DNA of 64,000 nucleotides from CAVVTR01 sp963751245 (GCA_963751245.1 CAVVTR010000005.1:1-64000), one strand, 5' to 3'. Numbered from the stretch's first letter, positions 52,990 to 62,546 are shown. Translations and numbers: made by a program. The notes: generated by a model from the letters alone, not told the origin.

Positions 52990-54360
52990 ATGCGAACCGG
53001 GCGTCTTCTCCTTCTGCTGGTGATCGTCGCTGCCCTGGGTGCGTGGATCCTCCTGGTGGAGCGGCACGCGCCCACCACCGACGAGCTGGCGGCCCGCAAG
53101 GACAAGGTCCTGGCCGGCTTCGACCAGGCCGACGCGTCCCGCATCGTGGTCACCAACTCCCACGGGCGGTTCGAGCTCAAGCGCGAGGGCAAGGACTGGA
53201 AGCTGGTGGCGCCCCTCGAGGACGACGCCGACCAGAGCGCCGTGTCCTCGCTGCTCTCCACCCTCGCCAACCTCAGGACGGACCGAAAGCTCGACGCCAC
53301 GGCCCTGAAGCTGGCCGACTACGGGCTCGCCGAGCCGGCCATGTCGGTGACGGTGGAGGGGAAGGGGGGCGCCAGCTACACCCTGAAGCTGGGCAACGAG
53401 CTTCCCCTGGGCAACACCCGGGCCGCCACGACGGACGGTACGCAGGTGCTCACGGTGTCCAGCTACGTCTCCACGGACCTCGACCGCGATCTCGCCGGGT
53501 GGCGCTCCAAGGAGCTGCTCCGTGCGCCCGCCTCGGAGATCGCCTCCCTGACGGTGGTCTCGCCCTCCGGCCGGGTGGCCCTGGCTCACAACGGGGGGGT
53601 GTGGACCCTCGCGGAGCCGGTGGCGGACCTGGCCGACGGCAGCCGGGTCGAAAAGCTCGTCGAAGCGCTCGACGCGGGAGAGATCAAGGAGTTCGTCAGC
53701 GATCCCGCCGCGGCCGGGGCGATGGGGCTGGCGAGCCCCCGGGTCACCATCACCGTGGCCCGCCGCGGTGCGGCCGCGCCCGTCACCCTGGAGTTCGGCG
53801 CCTCCCGCGAGGAGCAGAAGGTCAAGGAGGTGGCGTGCCGCCGCGGGGACCAGCTGCTCTGGGTCACCGCCCCGGCTCTCCAGGACGCCGAGGCGCCGCC
53901 TGCCGGCTGGCGCCTGCCGACCCTCGTGAGGCTGGATCCCTGGGCGGCGCGGACCGTCACCCTGGAGGCAAGCGGCGCGAAGGCCTCGCTGGTGCAGAGT
54001 GACGGGGTGTGGCGCGCGGGGGACGTCGAGGTGGACGGCCCCGAGGTGTCCAAGCGGCTGCGCGGGCTCGCCGGCATGAAGGTCGTGGCGTTCGACCGCC
54101 CGGCGCCGTCGGGCGCCCCGCTGGGAAGCGTCGCCGTCGGGCTGGAGGACGGCCGGACCGCGGAGGTTGCGTTCTACCCCGGCGGCGCCGTCGGGACCGA
54201 CCTGGCGGTGGTGAAGGGGCGTCCCGGCGCGCTGGCCGTGGATGCGGCGGCGGTGAAGGCACTGCTGGCCGACCCGGCCGCGCTGGCGCGGCCGAAGCCC
54301 ACGCCGGTCCCGTCGCCCAGCCCCGCTCCCGGGGCCACGCCGGCCCCGGCCGCGAGCTGA
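52990..54360 (+). CDS. DUF4340 domain protein, partner of the GldFG-type transporter
   Basis: A 456-residue protein with one N-terminal membrane anchor (residues 4-22) and an extracytoplasmic beta-rich part. Repeated modules of the form RIVVTNSHGRFELKREGKDWKL and SLTVVSPSGRVALAHNGGVWTL show internal duplication, typical of DUF4340. The C-terminus is a Pro/Ala/Ser tail (PVPSPSPAPGATPAPA). The function is unknown, but the family is regularly encoded directly after GldG-type genes. The ATG follows GGGGAGGTGATC. Confidence 0.87.
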   Translation: MRTGRLLLLLVIVAALGAWILLVERHAPTTDELAARKDKVLAGFDQADASRIVVTNSHGRFELKREGKDWKLVAPLEDDADQSAVSSLLSTLANLRTDRKLDATALKLADYGLAEPAMSVTVEGKGGASYTLKLGNELPLGNTRAATTDGTQVLTVSSYVSTDLDRDLAGWRSKELLRAPASEIASLTVVSPSGRVALAHNGGVWTLAEPVADLADGSRVEKLVEALDAGEIKEFVSDPAAAGAMGLASPRVTITVARRGAAAPVTLEFGASREEQKVKEVACRRGDQLLWVTAPALQDAEAPPAGWRLPTLVRLDPWAARTVTLEASGAKASLVQSDGVWRAGDVEVDGPEVSKRLRGLAGMKVVAFDRPAPSGAPLGSVAVGLEDGRTAEVAFYPGGAVGTDLAVVKGRPGALAVDAAAVKALLADPAALARPKPTPVPSPSPAPGATPAPAAS

Positions 54361-54433
54361 GCCGGCGCCGCGCCCGGGAGCCCGGGGGTGGCGGCCGCGC
54401 AGGCGCACCCGTCGCGGTGCGGGGGGTGGCTGA

Positions 54434-55804
54434 TCAACCCCCGGTGTGGCTCTCCTCTCCGGCGACGCCGAGCCGCCGGATCATCTCGTTGAGGGTGGAC
54501 GGGCGGAGGCCCAGCAGCTGGGCGGCGCGGCGCTGCACACCGCCGCAGCGCAGCAACGACGCCTCGATGAGCGCCCGGGTGTACTGGTTGACGGCCTCGC
54601 GGAGGTCGATGCCTTCGGGCGGCAGCGTCGCGGGAAGCGACGGCTGCGGGGCGAACAGCTCGGCGGGGAGCAGGTCCGTGTCCACGGTGTTGCCGGGGCA
54701 CAGCACCACGGCCCGCTCGATGACGTTCTCCAGCTGCCGCACGTTGCCGGGCCACGCGTAGGCGGAGAGCACGTCCAGGGACTGCGGTGTCAGCGCCAGC
54801 TCGCGGCGGCCGTTCTCCTCGCCGTACTTGCGCAGGAAGTGCTGGGCCAGCGCGGGGATCTCGCCGTCCCGCGCCCGCAGCGGCGGGATCTCGATGGTGA
54901 TCACGTTGAGCCGGTAGTAGAGGTCCTCGCGGAACGTGCCCTCGGCGACCATCTGCTTGAGGTCGGCGTTGGTGGCGGTGAGGATGCGCACGTCCACGCG
55001 CATCACCTGCTCGCCGCCCACGGGGATGAACTCCCGTTCCTGGATCACCCGCAGCAGCTTGGCCTGGGTCGGGAGCGAGACGGTGCCGATCTCGTCCAGG
55101 AAGATGGTGCCCCCGTCGGCCACCTCGAACAGGCCGCGCTTGGTGGCCACCGCGCCGGTGAACGCCCCGCGGACGTGCCCGAACAGGGTGGACTCGAGCA
55201 GCTCGGTGGGCACCGAGCCGGTGTTCACCACCACCAGGGGGCCCTCGGCCCGCGGCGACAGGTGGTGGATGGCGCGGGCCAGCAGCTCCTTGCCCGTGCC
55301 CGACTCGCCGGTGATGAGGATGTTCGAGCGCGACGGCGCGGCCCGGCGGACCAGCTCGATGACCTGCTCCATCTGGGGGCTGCGCCACACCAGGTTGTCG
55401 AGACCCTGCAGGCGCTGGCGGAGGGCCCGATTCTCGCTGCGCAGGCGCCTCTGCTCGAGGCCCTTCCGCACGGTGAGCACGACCTCCTGGTTCTTGAAGG
55501 GCTTGGGGATGTAGTGGAACGCCCCCTCCCGCATCGCCATGATGGCGCTCTCCACCGAGGAGTACGCCGTGATCACCACGACGACCACCTCGCCGTCGCG
55601 GGCCTTGAGCTCCTTGAGGACCTCGAGCCCCGGCCGGTCGGGGAGCATCAGGTCGAGGAGGACGAGGTCGATGTCGTTCTCCTCGGCGAGGCGGAGCCCC
55701 TCCAGGGCCGTCGTGGCCTGGACCACCTGGAAGCCCTCGCGGCGCAGGAGGGTGGCGAGGACGTCCTGGAGGACGGGTTCGTCGTCAATGATCAGGATCC
55801 GCAT
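54434..55804 (-). CDS. Sigma-54-dependent response regulator (NtrC family)
   Basis: A 456-residue regulator in three domains. Receiver: IIDDEP, phosphoacceptor Asp51 in LVLLDLMLPD, Lys in PKPF. AAA+: GESGTGKE Walker A, the sigma-54 contact loop GAFTGA, and GGTIFLDEIG Walker B. C-terminal Fis-type helix-turn-helix: VQRRAAQLLGLRPSTLNEMIRRLG. It activates sigma-54 promoters when phosphorylated by the histidine kinase whose gene overlaps it by 20 nt. Its targets are not visible here. Confidence 0.96.
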   Translation of the reverse strand: MRILIIDDEPVLQDVLATLLRREGFQVVQATTALEGLRLAEENDIDLVLLDLMLPDRPGLEVLKELKARDGEVVVVVITAYSSVESAIMAMREGAFHYIPKPFKNQEVVLTVRKGLEQRRLRSENRALRQRLQGLDNLVWRSPQMEQVIELVRRAAPSRSNILITGESGTGKELLARAIHHLSPRAEGPLVVVNTGSVPTELLESTLFGHVRGAFTGAVATKRGLFEVADGGTIFLDEIGTVSLPTQAKLLRVIQEREFIPVGGEQVMRVDVRILTATNADLKQMVAEGTFREDLYYRLNVITIEIPPLRARDGEIPALAQHFLRKYGEENGRRELALTPQSLDVLSAYAWPGNVRQLENVIERAVVLCPGNTVDTDLLPAELFAPQPSLPATLPPEGIDLREAVNQYTRALIEASLLRCGGVQRRAAQLLGLRPSTLNEMIRRLGVAGEESHTGG

Positions 55805-58565
55805 TGGGTTCTCCCAGAATCGGCAGCTCCACGCGCATCACCGTGCCCGCGGGCGTGTTGGGCGAGAGTCGGATGGAGCCGCGGTGGGCGGTCACGATGT
55901 CCCGCGTGATGGCAAGGCCCAGACCGGTGCCCCCCCGGCCCTGCCTGGTGGTCACGAAGGGCTCGAAGATGCTCTCGCCGAGGTCGAAGGGGACCCCCGG
56001 GCCGCTGTCCGCGACCTCGATCCACGCCCGGGTCCCGTCGCTGCCCACGCGCACCGCCACCTCTCCCCCCGCCGGCGTCGCCTGGATGGCGTTGCGCAGG
56101 AGGTTGTGCACGACCAGCTCGAGCTGCACCTGGTTGCCCAGCACGAGCATGGCGCCGGGCTCGGCGCAGGTGACCGCCACGGAGGCGCTCTGGGCCTCGC
56201 CGGCCATCTGCTCGACCTCCTCGCGGACCACGAGGGCGAGGTCCACCTGCTGGCGCTCGAAGCCGACGGGGCGGGCCAGCTCGAGGAGGTTGGTGACGAT
56301 CCTGGCCACCCGGAACGCCTGCTCGTCGAGCTTGGCCAGGAGCGGTGCGCGCGGGTCGGCGTCGTCGGTGATGTCGCGGAGCAGCTGGGCGTACGAGGCG
56401 ATGCCGGTCACCGGCGTGTTGACCTCGTGGGCGAGGCCGGCAGCCAGGCGGCCCAGGGCGGCGAGGCGCTCCTGCTGGGCGAGGCGCTGCTCCATCTGGA
56501 GCTGCTCGGAGATGTCGTCCAGCGCGACGACGCGGCCGTCGAAGCGGCCCGACTCCATCTCGAGGGCCGAGGTCGACAGCAACCCCGTGCGCCGCTCGGT
56601 GCCGGCGCGGAACCGGACCTGGACCCCCTCGAGCCCGATGGGCAGGTTCTCGTGCCAGGCCTCGTCGAGGTCCACCAGCTCGCTGATGGCCGTGCCCAGG
56701 AGCTCGGCGGGGGGGCGGCGCAGCACCTCGGCGGCGCGCTCGTTGACGCGGAGCACGCGGCCCCGGGCGTCGCAGATGAGGAGGCCGGCGGGGGAGAACT
56801 GGAAGATGCGCTCGAGGTAGTCCTCGAGCAGCCGGTGCTCCTCCACCTGCCGCTGGAGGTCGGCGAGGAGCAGGGTGTTCTCAAGGGCCAGCGCGGCCTG
56901 GGCGGACAGCGCCGAGACCAGCCGGCGCTCCCCGTGGCCCAGGGGCAGCTCGCCGTGGCGGCGCCCGCAGTAGAGCACGCCTACGGTGCGTCCGTCCCGG
57001 TCGAGTGGGAAGCGGTGCCACAGCCCCAGCTCGCGCAGCGGCAGCTCGCGGACGGTTGGGAAGCCGCCGCGGAGGTCCTCCGGCGAGAGAACCGGCAGAG
57101 CCGGGCTCTCCGGGTAGGGTCGCAGGCGCTCGCCCCGGACCAGATAGGTGACGACCTGGTCCATGGCCATGGCCTCCTGGACCAGGCCGGCGAGGCGGAC
57201 CAGGAGCGCCTCCGGGTCCCGGTGGCCGGCGGCGTCCTCCGCGAAGGTGGTGAGAGCTCGGCGGGCCGCCAGACGCTCCCGGTACTGCAGGCGTTCCAGC
57301 CCCTCGAGGAGGAGCCGGCGCGCCGGCAGGGCCAGCGCCACCAGCAGGACACCCCCCACCACTGCGATGAGGTTGCGCCAGTTGCCCAGGCTGAACCCCA
57401 CCTGGGTGATCACGTAGTTCAGGAGGGCGAAGCTGATCCCCCCCAGGAGGACGGCGACGCCGGTCGACAGCACCTGGCGGGCGATGTCCTCCAGGTCCCA
57501 CAGGCGGAACTCCAGCAGCGACGACGCAACCCCGAGGGGCACCAGCGCCAGCGGGAGCAGCGAGATCCAGGTGAGGACCTCGAGCTCGGCCCCGGCGAGC
57601 TGCGGGATGAGCGAGAGAAGCAGGTGCGGGGTGAACCCGGCGGCCGCGCCCAGGGCGACCCACTCCACCTGGCGCCGCCGCGTCGGGTCGCTGCGGCTCC
57701 GCAGGTAGGAGCGGATCCCCAGGATCATGGCGGCGGCCACCCCGGCGATGACCAGCAGCGCGTTGAGACCGTCCAGGGTGTCCGGCAGCAGGACGTTGCC
57801 CACCACCGGCGGCAGCCACCCCATGGCGAGGGCGGTCCGCCCGAGCCCCACCAGCACGGAGGGCACGAAGGCCACGGTGAGCCACACGTTGGACAGCGTG
57901 CGCTGGGGGAAGGTGGCGAAGAACATCACGAGCAGCGGGGGCAGGGCGAGCCGCCCGAAGTCTCGCAGCAGCAGCAGGAGCTGCCAGCTCACGTCCGGAG
58001 TGTGGGGGAGGGGAATGACGATGGCCGCGAAGAGCGCCTCGGCCAGCGCGAGGAAGCGCCCGGCGTGGGCCGTGGGATGGCCCATGTAGACGGCGCCGGC
58101 CACCACCAGCGTGAACATGGCCGCGAACGCCACCAGCAGGTAGCGCACGTCGATACGGACGGCGGGTGGGTAGTAGGCGATTTCGCGGGTCTTGCCCTGG
58201 TGGTCCACGCCGAGGATCGACACCCGCCGGGAGTAGAGGACACGCTGGAGGTCGCGGATCTCCGTCACCGGCATCCCGTCCACCGAGAGGATGGTGTCGC
58301 CCACCGCGAGCCCCGCCCGGGCCGCTCCGCTACGCGGCGCAACCTCGACCACCATCACGCCGCCGTCCGCGACGGTGGTGCGGAAATCGAGCTTCTGGAA
58401 CTCCGCCACCTTGCGGGCCGCGCCCTGGAGCCCGGCACCCGCCACCAGCAGGCCGACGAGCAGGAGCACCGCCGAGCGGACCGGATGGTCGTGCAGCCGG
58501 CGCCACCCCTTTCGGGGCAGCACGAAGACCGCTGAGTCGCTCGCAGCCGCCGGACGGACGTTCAT
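55785..58565 (-). CDS. PDZ- and multi-TM-containing sensor histidine kinase
   Basis: A 926-residue kinase. Order: one membrane segment, a periplasmic PDZ domain (about 50-125, with GVMVVEVAPRSGAARAGLAVGDTI), about seven membrane segments, a GAF domain, a PAS domain (FQFSPAGLLICDARGRVLRVNE), then the kinase core with His713 in GLAHEVNTPVTGI, N-box VVHNLLRNAIQATP, and ATP-lid motifs DSGPGVPFD and GGTGLGLAI. A PDZ domain next to a multi-pass sensor suggests detection of protein termini or partner lipids outside. I use ATG 58565, 8 nt after TACCAT (58574-58579), consistent with a leaderless start. Confidence 0.92.
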   Translation of the reverse strand: MNVRPAAASDSAVFVLPRKGWRRLHDHPVRSAVLLLVGLLVAGAGLQGAARKVAEFQKLDFRTTVADGGVMVVEVAPRSGAARAGLAVGDTILSVDGMPVTEIRDLQRVLYSRRVSILGVDHQGKTREIAYYPPAVRIDVRYLLVAFAAMFTLVVAGAVYMGHPTAHAGRFLALAEALFAAIVIPLPHTPDVSWQLLLLLRDFGRLALPPLLVMFFATFPQRTLSNVWLTVAFVPSVLVGLGRTALAMGWLPPVVGNVLLPDTLDGLNALLVIAGVAAAMILGIRSYLRSRSDPTRRRQVEWVALGAAAGFTPHLLLSLIPQLAGAELEVLTWISLLPLALVPLGVASSLLEFRLWDLEDIARQVLSTGVAVLLGGISFALLNYVITQVGFSLGNWRNLIAVVGGVLLVALALPARRLLLEGLERLQYRERLAARRALTTFAEDAAGHRDPEALLVRLAGLVQEAMAMDQVVTYLVRGERLRPYPESPALPVLSPEDLRGGFPTVRELPLRELGLWHRFPLDRDGRTVGVLYCGRRHGELPLGHGERRLVSALSAQAALALENTLLLADLQRQVEEHRLLEDYLERIFQFSPAGLLICDARGRVLRVNERAAEVLRRPPAELLGTAISELVDLDEAWHENLPIGLEGVQVRFRAGTERRTGLLSTSALEMESGRFDGRVVALDDISEQLQMEQRLAQQERLAALGRLAAGLAHEVNTPVTGIASYAQLLRDITDDADPRAPLLAKLDEQAFRVARIVTNLLELARPVGFERQQVDLALVVREEVEQMAGEAQSASVAVTCAEPGAMLVLGNQVQLELVVHNLLRNAIQATPAGGEVAVRVGSDGTRAWIEVADSGPGVPFDLGESIFEPFVTTRQGRGGTGLGLAITRDIVTAHRGSIRLSPNTPAGTVMRVELPILGEPNADPDH

Positions 58566-58573
58566 CGATCCGT

Positions 58574-58579
58574 ATGGTA
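58574..58579 (-). promoter_or_regulatory. -10 element of the histidine kinase operon
   Basis: Read leftward GATACCAT, 8 nt before the ATG at 58565, with no ribosome-binding site between. Confidence 0.45.
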
Positions 58580-58623
58580 TCCGAAAATCCGAATGCCCGG
58601 TCCGGGAGGCCGGAAGGGGAGCC

Positions 58624-59577
58624 TCAGGATGCACGCAGCAGGCTGATCCGCCCCGTGACGGTGCGCAGGGAGACCGTGACCCCGCCGGCGCCGGACAGGG
58701 TCAGGGTGCGATTGCGGTCGCTCCACGTCCCGTCGAAGCGGGACGAGATGCGCCCCGAGCGGGTCGTCGCGACGCCGCTCACCGCCATCTCCCCCGGCAG
58801 GCGCACGGCCACGTCGCCGGAGCGCGTCCGCACGCTCACATCTCCGGTCGCCGTCGCCGCGTCCCACGTCGCCGCCACGTCCCCGGAGGAGGTGACCGCG
58901 GACAGGCTCCCGGCCACGCGGGTGAACCGCAGGTCCCCGCTCGTCGTCTCGGCGAGGGCGCGGTGGACCTCCGCCGTGACGCGCACGTCGCCGGACCGGG
59001 ACTCCGCGTCGAGGCTGGCGAGGGGCGGCCCCGAGACCTCCACGTCCCCGGACGTGGTGTGCACGGCCAGGTCGGAGCATCCTCCGGAGACCGCCACGTC
59101 GCCGGACGAGGTCTCGACGCGGGTCGGCGCCGGCATGACGGCGGCGCCGTCCAGCGCGACGTCTCCGCTGGTCGTCCGTACTTCCAGCCGGCAGGAGGGC
59201 GGAAGAGCCACGGTGAGGTGCGCGCTGGTGTGCAGGAACCCCACGAAGAAGAGGCCCCGCCTGCCCTTGGGCTCGCGGATCTCCAGGGTGGCAGGGGAGT
59301 CCTCCATGACGGGGCGGTGCTCGTCGACCCAGCGGCGGGAGAACGCGCTCGAGTTCGACCGCGCCGAGAGCACGGCCGACACCTCGATGGTGTCGCCCGG
59401 CCGCACGGTGACGTCGGCGTCGATGGAGCGGAGGTCGATGCGGACCAGCTTGCCCTCCGCGGCCGGGAAGGACCGGGACACCTCGCCCGTGACCGGAGCG
59501 GCGTGGCGGGAGCAGGCGGTGGCGACGGTCAGGGCGGCCGCGAGCAGGACCGGGACCAGGGTACGGTTCGTGCGCAT
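58624..59577 (-). CDS. DUF4097 beta-strand repeat lipoprotein
   Basis: A 317-residue lipoprotein (signal ending TVATAC). The body is a right-handed parallel beta solenoid: a roughly 20-residue repeat, each with a T/S-S-GD-V/L step (TTSGDVALDG, TSSGDVAVSG, TTSGDVEVSG, SRSGDVRVTA, TTSGDLRF, TSSGDVAAT, TRSGDVAVRL). At least seven steps are visible. This is the adhesin-like DUF4097 fold; function is unknown, but these proteins are often encoded with envelope-stress regulators. The start ATG 59577 follows GAGGAGGTCGAG. The PDZ histidine kinase gene follows 58 nt downstream on the same strand. Confidence 0.88.
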   Translation of the reverse strand: MRTNRTLVPVLLAAALTVATACSRHAAPVTGEVSRSFPAAEGKLVRIDLRSIDADVTVRPGDTIEVSAVLSARSNSSAFSRRWVDEHRPVMEDSPATLEIREPKGRRGLFFVGFLHTSAHLTVALPPSCRLEVRTTSGDVALDGAAVMPAPTRVETSSGDVAVSGGCSDLAVHTTSGDVEVSGPPLASLDAESRSGDVRVTAEVHRALAETTSGDLRFTRVAGSLSAVTSSGDVAATWDAATATGDVSVRTRSGDVAVRLPGEMAVSGVATTRSGRISSRFDGTWSDRNRTLTLSGAGGVTVSLRTVTGRISLLRAS

Positions 59578-59692
59578 CTCGACCTCCTCGGTGGCTCCTG
59601 CGCCCGCCGGCGGAAGCGTGGGCCGCGGCCGGCCGCCGGGCGCAACAGCCGCCAACCAGTCAAACGTAGCCGGATCCCGCCGGGTTCGCCAG

Positions 59693-60124
59693 TCAGGCCT
59701 GGATGGCGTCGAGCATGGTGGCGGCCAGGCGCACGAAGTCCGCCTCGGTGACGATGCCCACCAGGACCTCGTCGGCCTCCACCACCGGCAGGCAGCCGAA
59801 CTTGGACTCGATGAGGATCCGGGCCGCCTCGCGCACGGGGGTCCCCGGCGACACCCGCACGGCGTCGTGCATGAGCTCGTGCACGGGGATCTGCGCGAAG
59901 AACTGCCGCTGCTCCCGCTCGCTGGCTCTCGCGAACACGGACAGGGACGCCGCCAGGAGGTCGCGGTGGGTGATCAGCCCGACCAGCCGGCCGCCGGCCA
60001 CCACGGGAAGGTGCCGGACCCGCGCCTGGTCCATGCACCGCCGGGCGTCGGCAAGGGAGTCCTCCCGGTCCAGGGTGATGACGTCGCGGGTCATCACGTC
60101 GGCCACCGTGAGCCTGTGGGGCAT
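59693..60124 (-). CDS. Two-CBS-domain protein
   Basis: A 143-residue protein made of a CBS pair. CBS1: VADVMTRDVITLDREDSL, HLPVVAGGRLVGLITHRDLL. CBS2: VHELMHDAVRVSPGTPVRE, CLPVVEADEVLVGIVTEADFV. Such pairs bind adenine nucleotides and regulate partners. The ATG at 60124 follows TATACT by 6 nt, a near-consensus -10 giving a leaderless message. It is divergent from aconitase, so its level may track the same conditions. Confidence 0.92.
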   Translation of the reverse strand: MPHRLTVADVMTRDVITLDREDSLADARRCMDQARVRHLPVVAGGRLVGLITHRDLLAASLSVFARASEREQRQFFAQIPVHELMHDAVRVSPGTPVREAARILIESKFGCLPVVEADEVLVGIVTEADFVRLAATMLDAIQA

Positions 60125-60130
60125 GACCGA

Positions 60131-60136
60131 AGTATA
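60131..60136 (-). promoter_or_regulatory. -10 element of the CBS protein gene
   Basis: TATACT read leftward, 6 nt before the ATG at 60124. The flanking 8 nt, AGTATACT, are a perfect palindrome. Confidence 0.6.
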
Positions 60137-60205
60137 CTGTGTCCAGCATCTTTCCGGTACGAGGAGGCTTCCTCCGGCTGCGAATTCATCTCCGCGCGGC
60201 GGGGT

Positions 60206-60211
60206 TATACT
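60206..60211 (+). promoter_or_regulatory. -10 element of the aconitase gene
   Basis: TATACT at 60206-60211, about 67 nt before the aconitase ATG, giving a 5' leader of about 60 nt. It is identical to the -10 of the divergent CBS gene. Confidence 0.55.
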
Positions 60212-60278
60212 TGTGTGCCCACCAGCGCGCGGGCACACACCGCAAGCCGAAACAGGGGATTCCCCACTGGGAGGTCGC

Positions 60279-62546
60279 ATGGCAACCATCGAGACAACTC
60301 CGGAACTGGTCCAGGCCGTCTACGAGCGCACGCGGGCGCGGCTGGCGGTCATTCGCAAGCGCCTCGGCCGGCCGTTGACCCTGGCCGAGAAGATCGTCTT
60401 CGGCCACCTGGACGACCCCGGGCACGCCGAGCTGGAGCCCGGCAAGTCCTACCTCGCGCTCCGGCCGGACCGGGTCGCCATGCAGGACGCCACGGCCCAG
60501 ATGGCGCTGCTGCAGTTCATGCTCGCCGGGATGGACCACACCGCCGTGCCCACCACGGTGCACTGTGACCACCTCATCCGCGCCCGCTCCGGCGCCGAGG
60601 CGGACGTGGCCCGGGCCATCGACGAGAACCGGGAGGTCTACGACTTCCTGCAGTCGGCCTCCGGGCGCTACGGCATCGGCTTCTGGAAGCCGGGCTCCGG
60701 GATCATCCACCAGGTCGTGCTGGAGAACTACGCCTTCCCCGGCGGCATGATGATCGGCACCGACTCCCACACCCCCAACGCCGGCGGCCTGGGCATGTCC
60801 GCCTCGGGCGTCGGCGGCGCCGACGCCGTGGACGTCATGGCGGGCTTCCCGTGGGAGGTGCTGCAGCCCCGCCTCATCGGCGTCCACCTCAAGGGCGCCC
60901 TGAAGGCGTGGACGGCGCCCAAGGACGTCATCCTGAAGCTCCTCGACATCCTCACGGTGAAGGGCGGGACCAACGCCATCGTCGAGTTCTTCGGCGAGGG
61001 GTGCGCGTCCATCTCCTGCACCGGCAAGGCCACCGTCACCAACATGGGCGCGGAGCACGGCGCCACCACCTCGGTGTTCCCATTCGACGCGCGCATGGGC
61101 ACCTACCTGCGGGCCACGCGCCGGGGCGCCATCGCGGACCTCGCCGCCGCCAACGCCGACCTGCTCACCGCGGACGGCGAGGTGGCCGCGGATCCCGCGC
61201 GCTTCTACGACCGGGTCGTGGAGATCGACCTGGACGTCCTGGAGCCCCACCTGGTCGGCCCGCACTCGCCGGACCTCGCCCGTCCGCTCTCGAAGGTGCC
61301 CGCCGCCGTCCGGGAGAACGGGTACACGGCGAAGATCTCGGCCACGCTGGTCGGGTCCTGCACGAACTCGTCCTACGAGGACATCACCCGTGCCGCCGCC
61401 GTGGCCCGCGAGGCCCTCGCGCAGGGCGTGAAGTCGCAGGTGCCGCTGCTCATCTCGCCGGGGTCGGAGCAGGTCTACGCCACCATCGAGCGCGACGGGC
61501 TGCTGGGCGTCTTCGAGGAGTTCGGCGCCACCGTTCTGGCCAACGCCTGCGGCCCCTGCATCGGCCAGTGGCAGAGGGACGACATGGCCAAGGGAACGCC
61601 CAACACCATCGTCAACTCCTTCAACCGCAACTTCCCGGCCCGCAACGACGGCAACCCCTCGACGCTGTCGTTCATCGCGTCGCCGGAGGTGGTGGTCGCG
61701 TACTCCGTGGCCGGGTCCCTGGACGTCAACCCCATCGCCGACGAGATCCCGGTGGACGGCCACAAGGTCCGCCTCACCGCGCCGCCCCCGGCGCCGGAGG
61801 TTCCCGAGGCCGGGTTCGTGTTCAAGGCCGAGGGGTACGTTGCGCCGCCGGCGCAGGCGGCGGGCGTCGCCGTGAAGGTCGCCCCGGGCTCCGACCGGCT
61901 GCAGCTGCTGGAGCCCTTCGCGCCGTGGGACGGCAAGGACTTCGAGGATCTCCCGCTGCTGCTCAAGGCAAAGGGGAAGTGCACCACGGACCACATCTCC
62001 CCCGCCGGGCCCTGGCTGCGCTTCCGCGGGCACCTGGACAACATCGCCAACAACATGTTCCTGGGCGCCGTCAACGCCTTCACCGGGGAAGCCGGAAGCA
62101 CCCGCCACCCGATCACCGGCGAGCAGATGGAAACCTCCAAAGCGGCCCGGGACCTCAAGTCCCGCGGGTTCCGGTGGGTGGTCGTCGGCGACGAGAACTA
62201 CGGCGAGGGTTCCTCCCGCGAGCACGCCGCCATGGAGCCGCGGCACCTGGGCGGCGCCGCCATCATCGCCCGGTCCTTCGCGCGGATCCACGAGACAAAC
62301 CTCAAGAAGCAGGGGATGCTTCCCCTGCACATGATGGACGCCGCGGACTACGACAAGGTCCGCGACGGCGACCGGATCAGCATCCTCGGCCTCGCGGGCC
62401 TGGCCCCCGGCAAGCCGGTGGAGGTGGTCCTCAAGCACGCCGACGGCTCCACCGACACGATCCGGTGCCGGCACACGCTGAACGAGGAGCAGGTGGGGTG
62501 GTTCAAGGCGGGCAGCGCCCTCAATGTGTTGAGGCGCAAGGCATAG
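60279..62546 (+). CDS. acn: Aconitate hydratase, mitochondrial type
   Basis: A 755-residue aconitase that interconverts citrate and isocitrate in the TCA cycle through a [4Fe-4S] cluster. The three cluster Cys are 361 (GSCTNSS), 424 and 427 (NACGPCIGQW); the 63- and 3-residue spacings equal those of mitochondrial aconitase. DSHTPNAGGLG and GEGSSREHAAMEPR carry active-site residues. The size and motif order match the mitochondrial-type rather than the longer AcnA or AcnB. GGGAGGTCGC precedes the ATG. The 3' end (GSALNVLRRKA) and its terminator are copied downstream in tandem. Confidence 0.96.
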   Translation: MATIETTPELVQAVYERTRARLAVIRKRLGRPLTLAEKIVFGHLDDPGHAELEPGKSYLALRPDRVAMQDATAQMALLQFMLAGMDHTAVPTTVHCDHLIRARSGAEADVARAIDENREVYDFLQSASGRYGIGFWKPGSGIIHQVVLENYAFPGGMMIGTDSHTPNAGGLGMSASGVGGADAVDVMAGFPWEVLQPRLIGVHLKGALKAWTAPKDVILKLLDILTVKGGTNAIVEFFGEGCASISCTGKATVTNMGAEHGATTSVFPFDARMGTYLRATRRGAIADLAAANADLLTADGEVAADPARFYDRVVEIDLDVLEPHLVGPHSPDLARPLSKVPAAVRENGYTAKISATLVGSCTNSSYEDITRAAAVAREALAQGVKSQVPLLISPGSEQVYATIERDGLLGVFEEFGATVLANACGPCIGQWQRDDMAKGTPNTIVNSFNRNFPARNDGNPSTLSFIASPEVVVAYSVAGSLDVNPIADEIPVDGHKVRLTAPPPAPEVPEAGFVFKAEGYVAPPAQAAGVAVKVAPGSDRLQLLEPFAPWDGKDFEDLPLLLKAKGKCTTDHISPAGPWLRFRGHLDNIANNMFLGAVNAFTGEAGSTRHPITGEQMETSKAARDLKSRGFRWVVVGDENYGEGSSREHAAMEPRHLGGAAIIARSFARIHETNLKKQGMLPLHMMDAADYDKVRDGDRISILGLAGLAPGKPVEVVLKHADGSTDTIRCRHTLNEEQVGWFKAGSALNVLRRKA

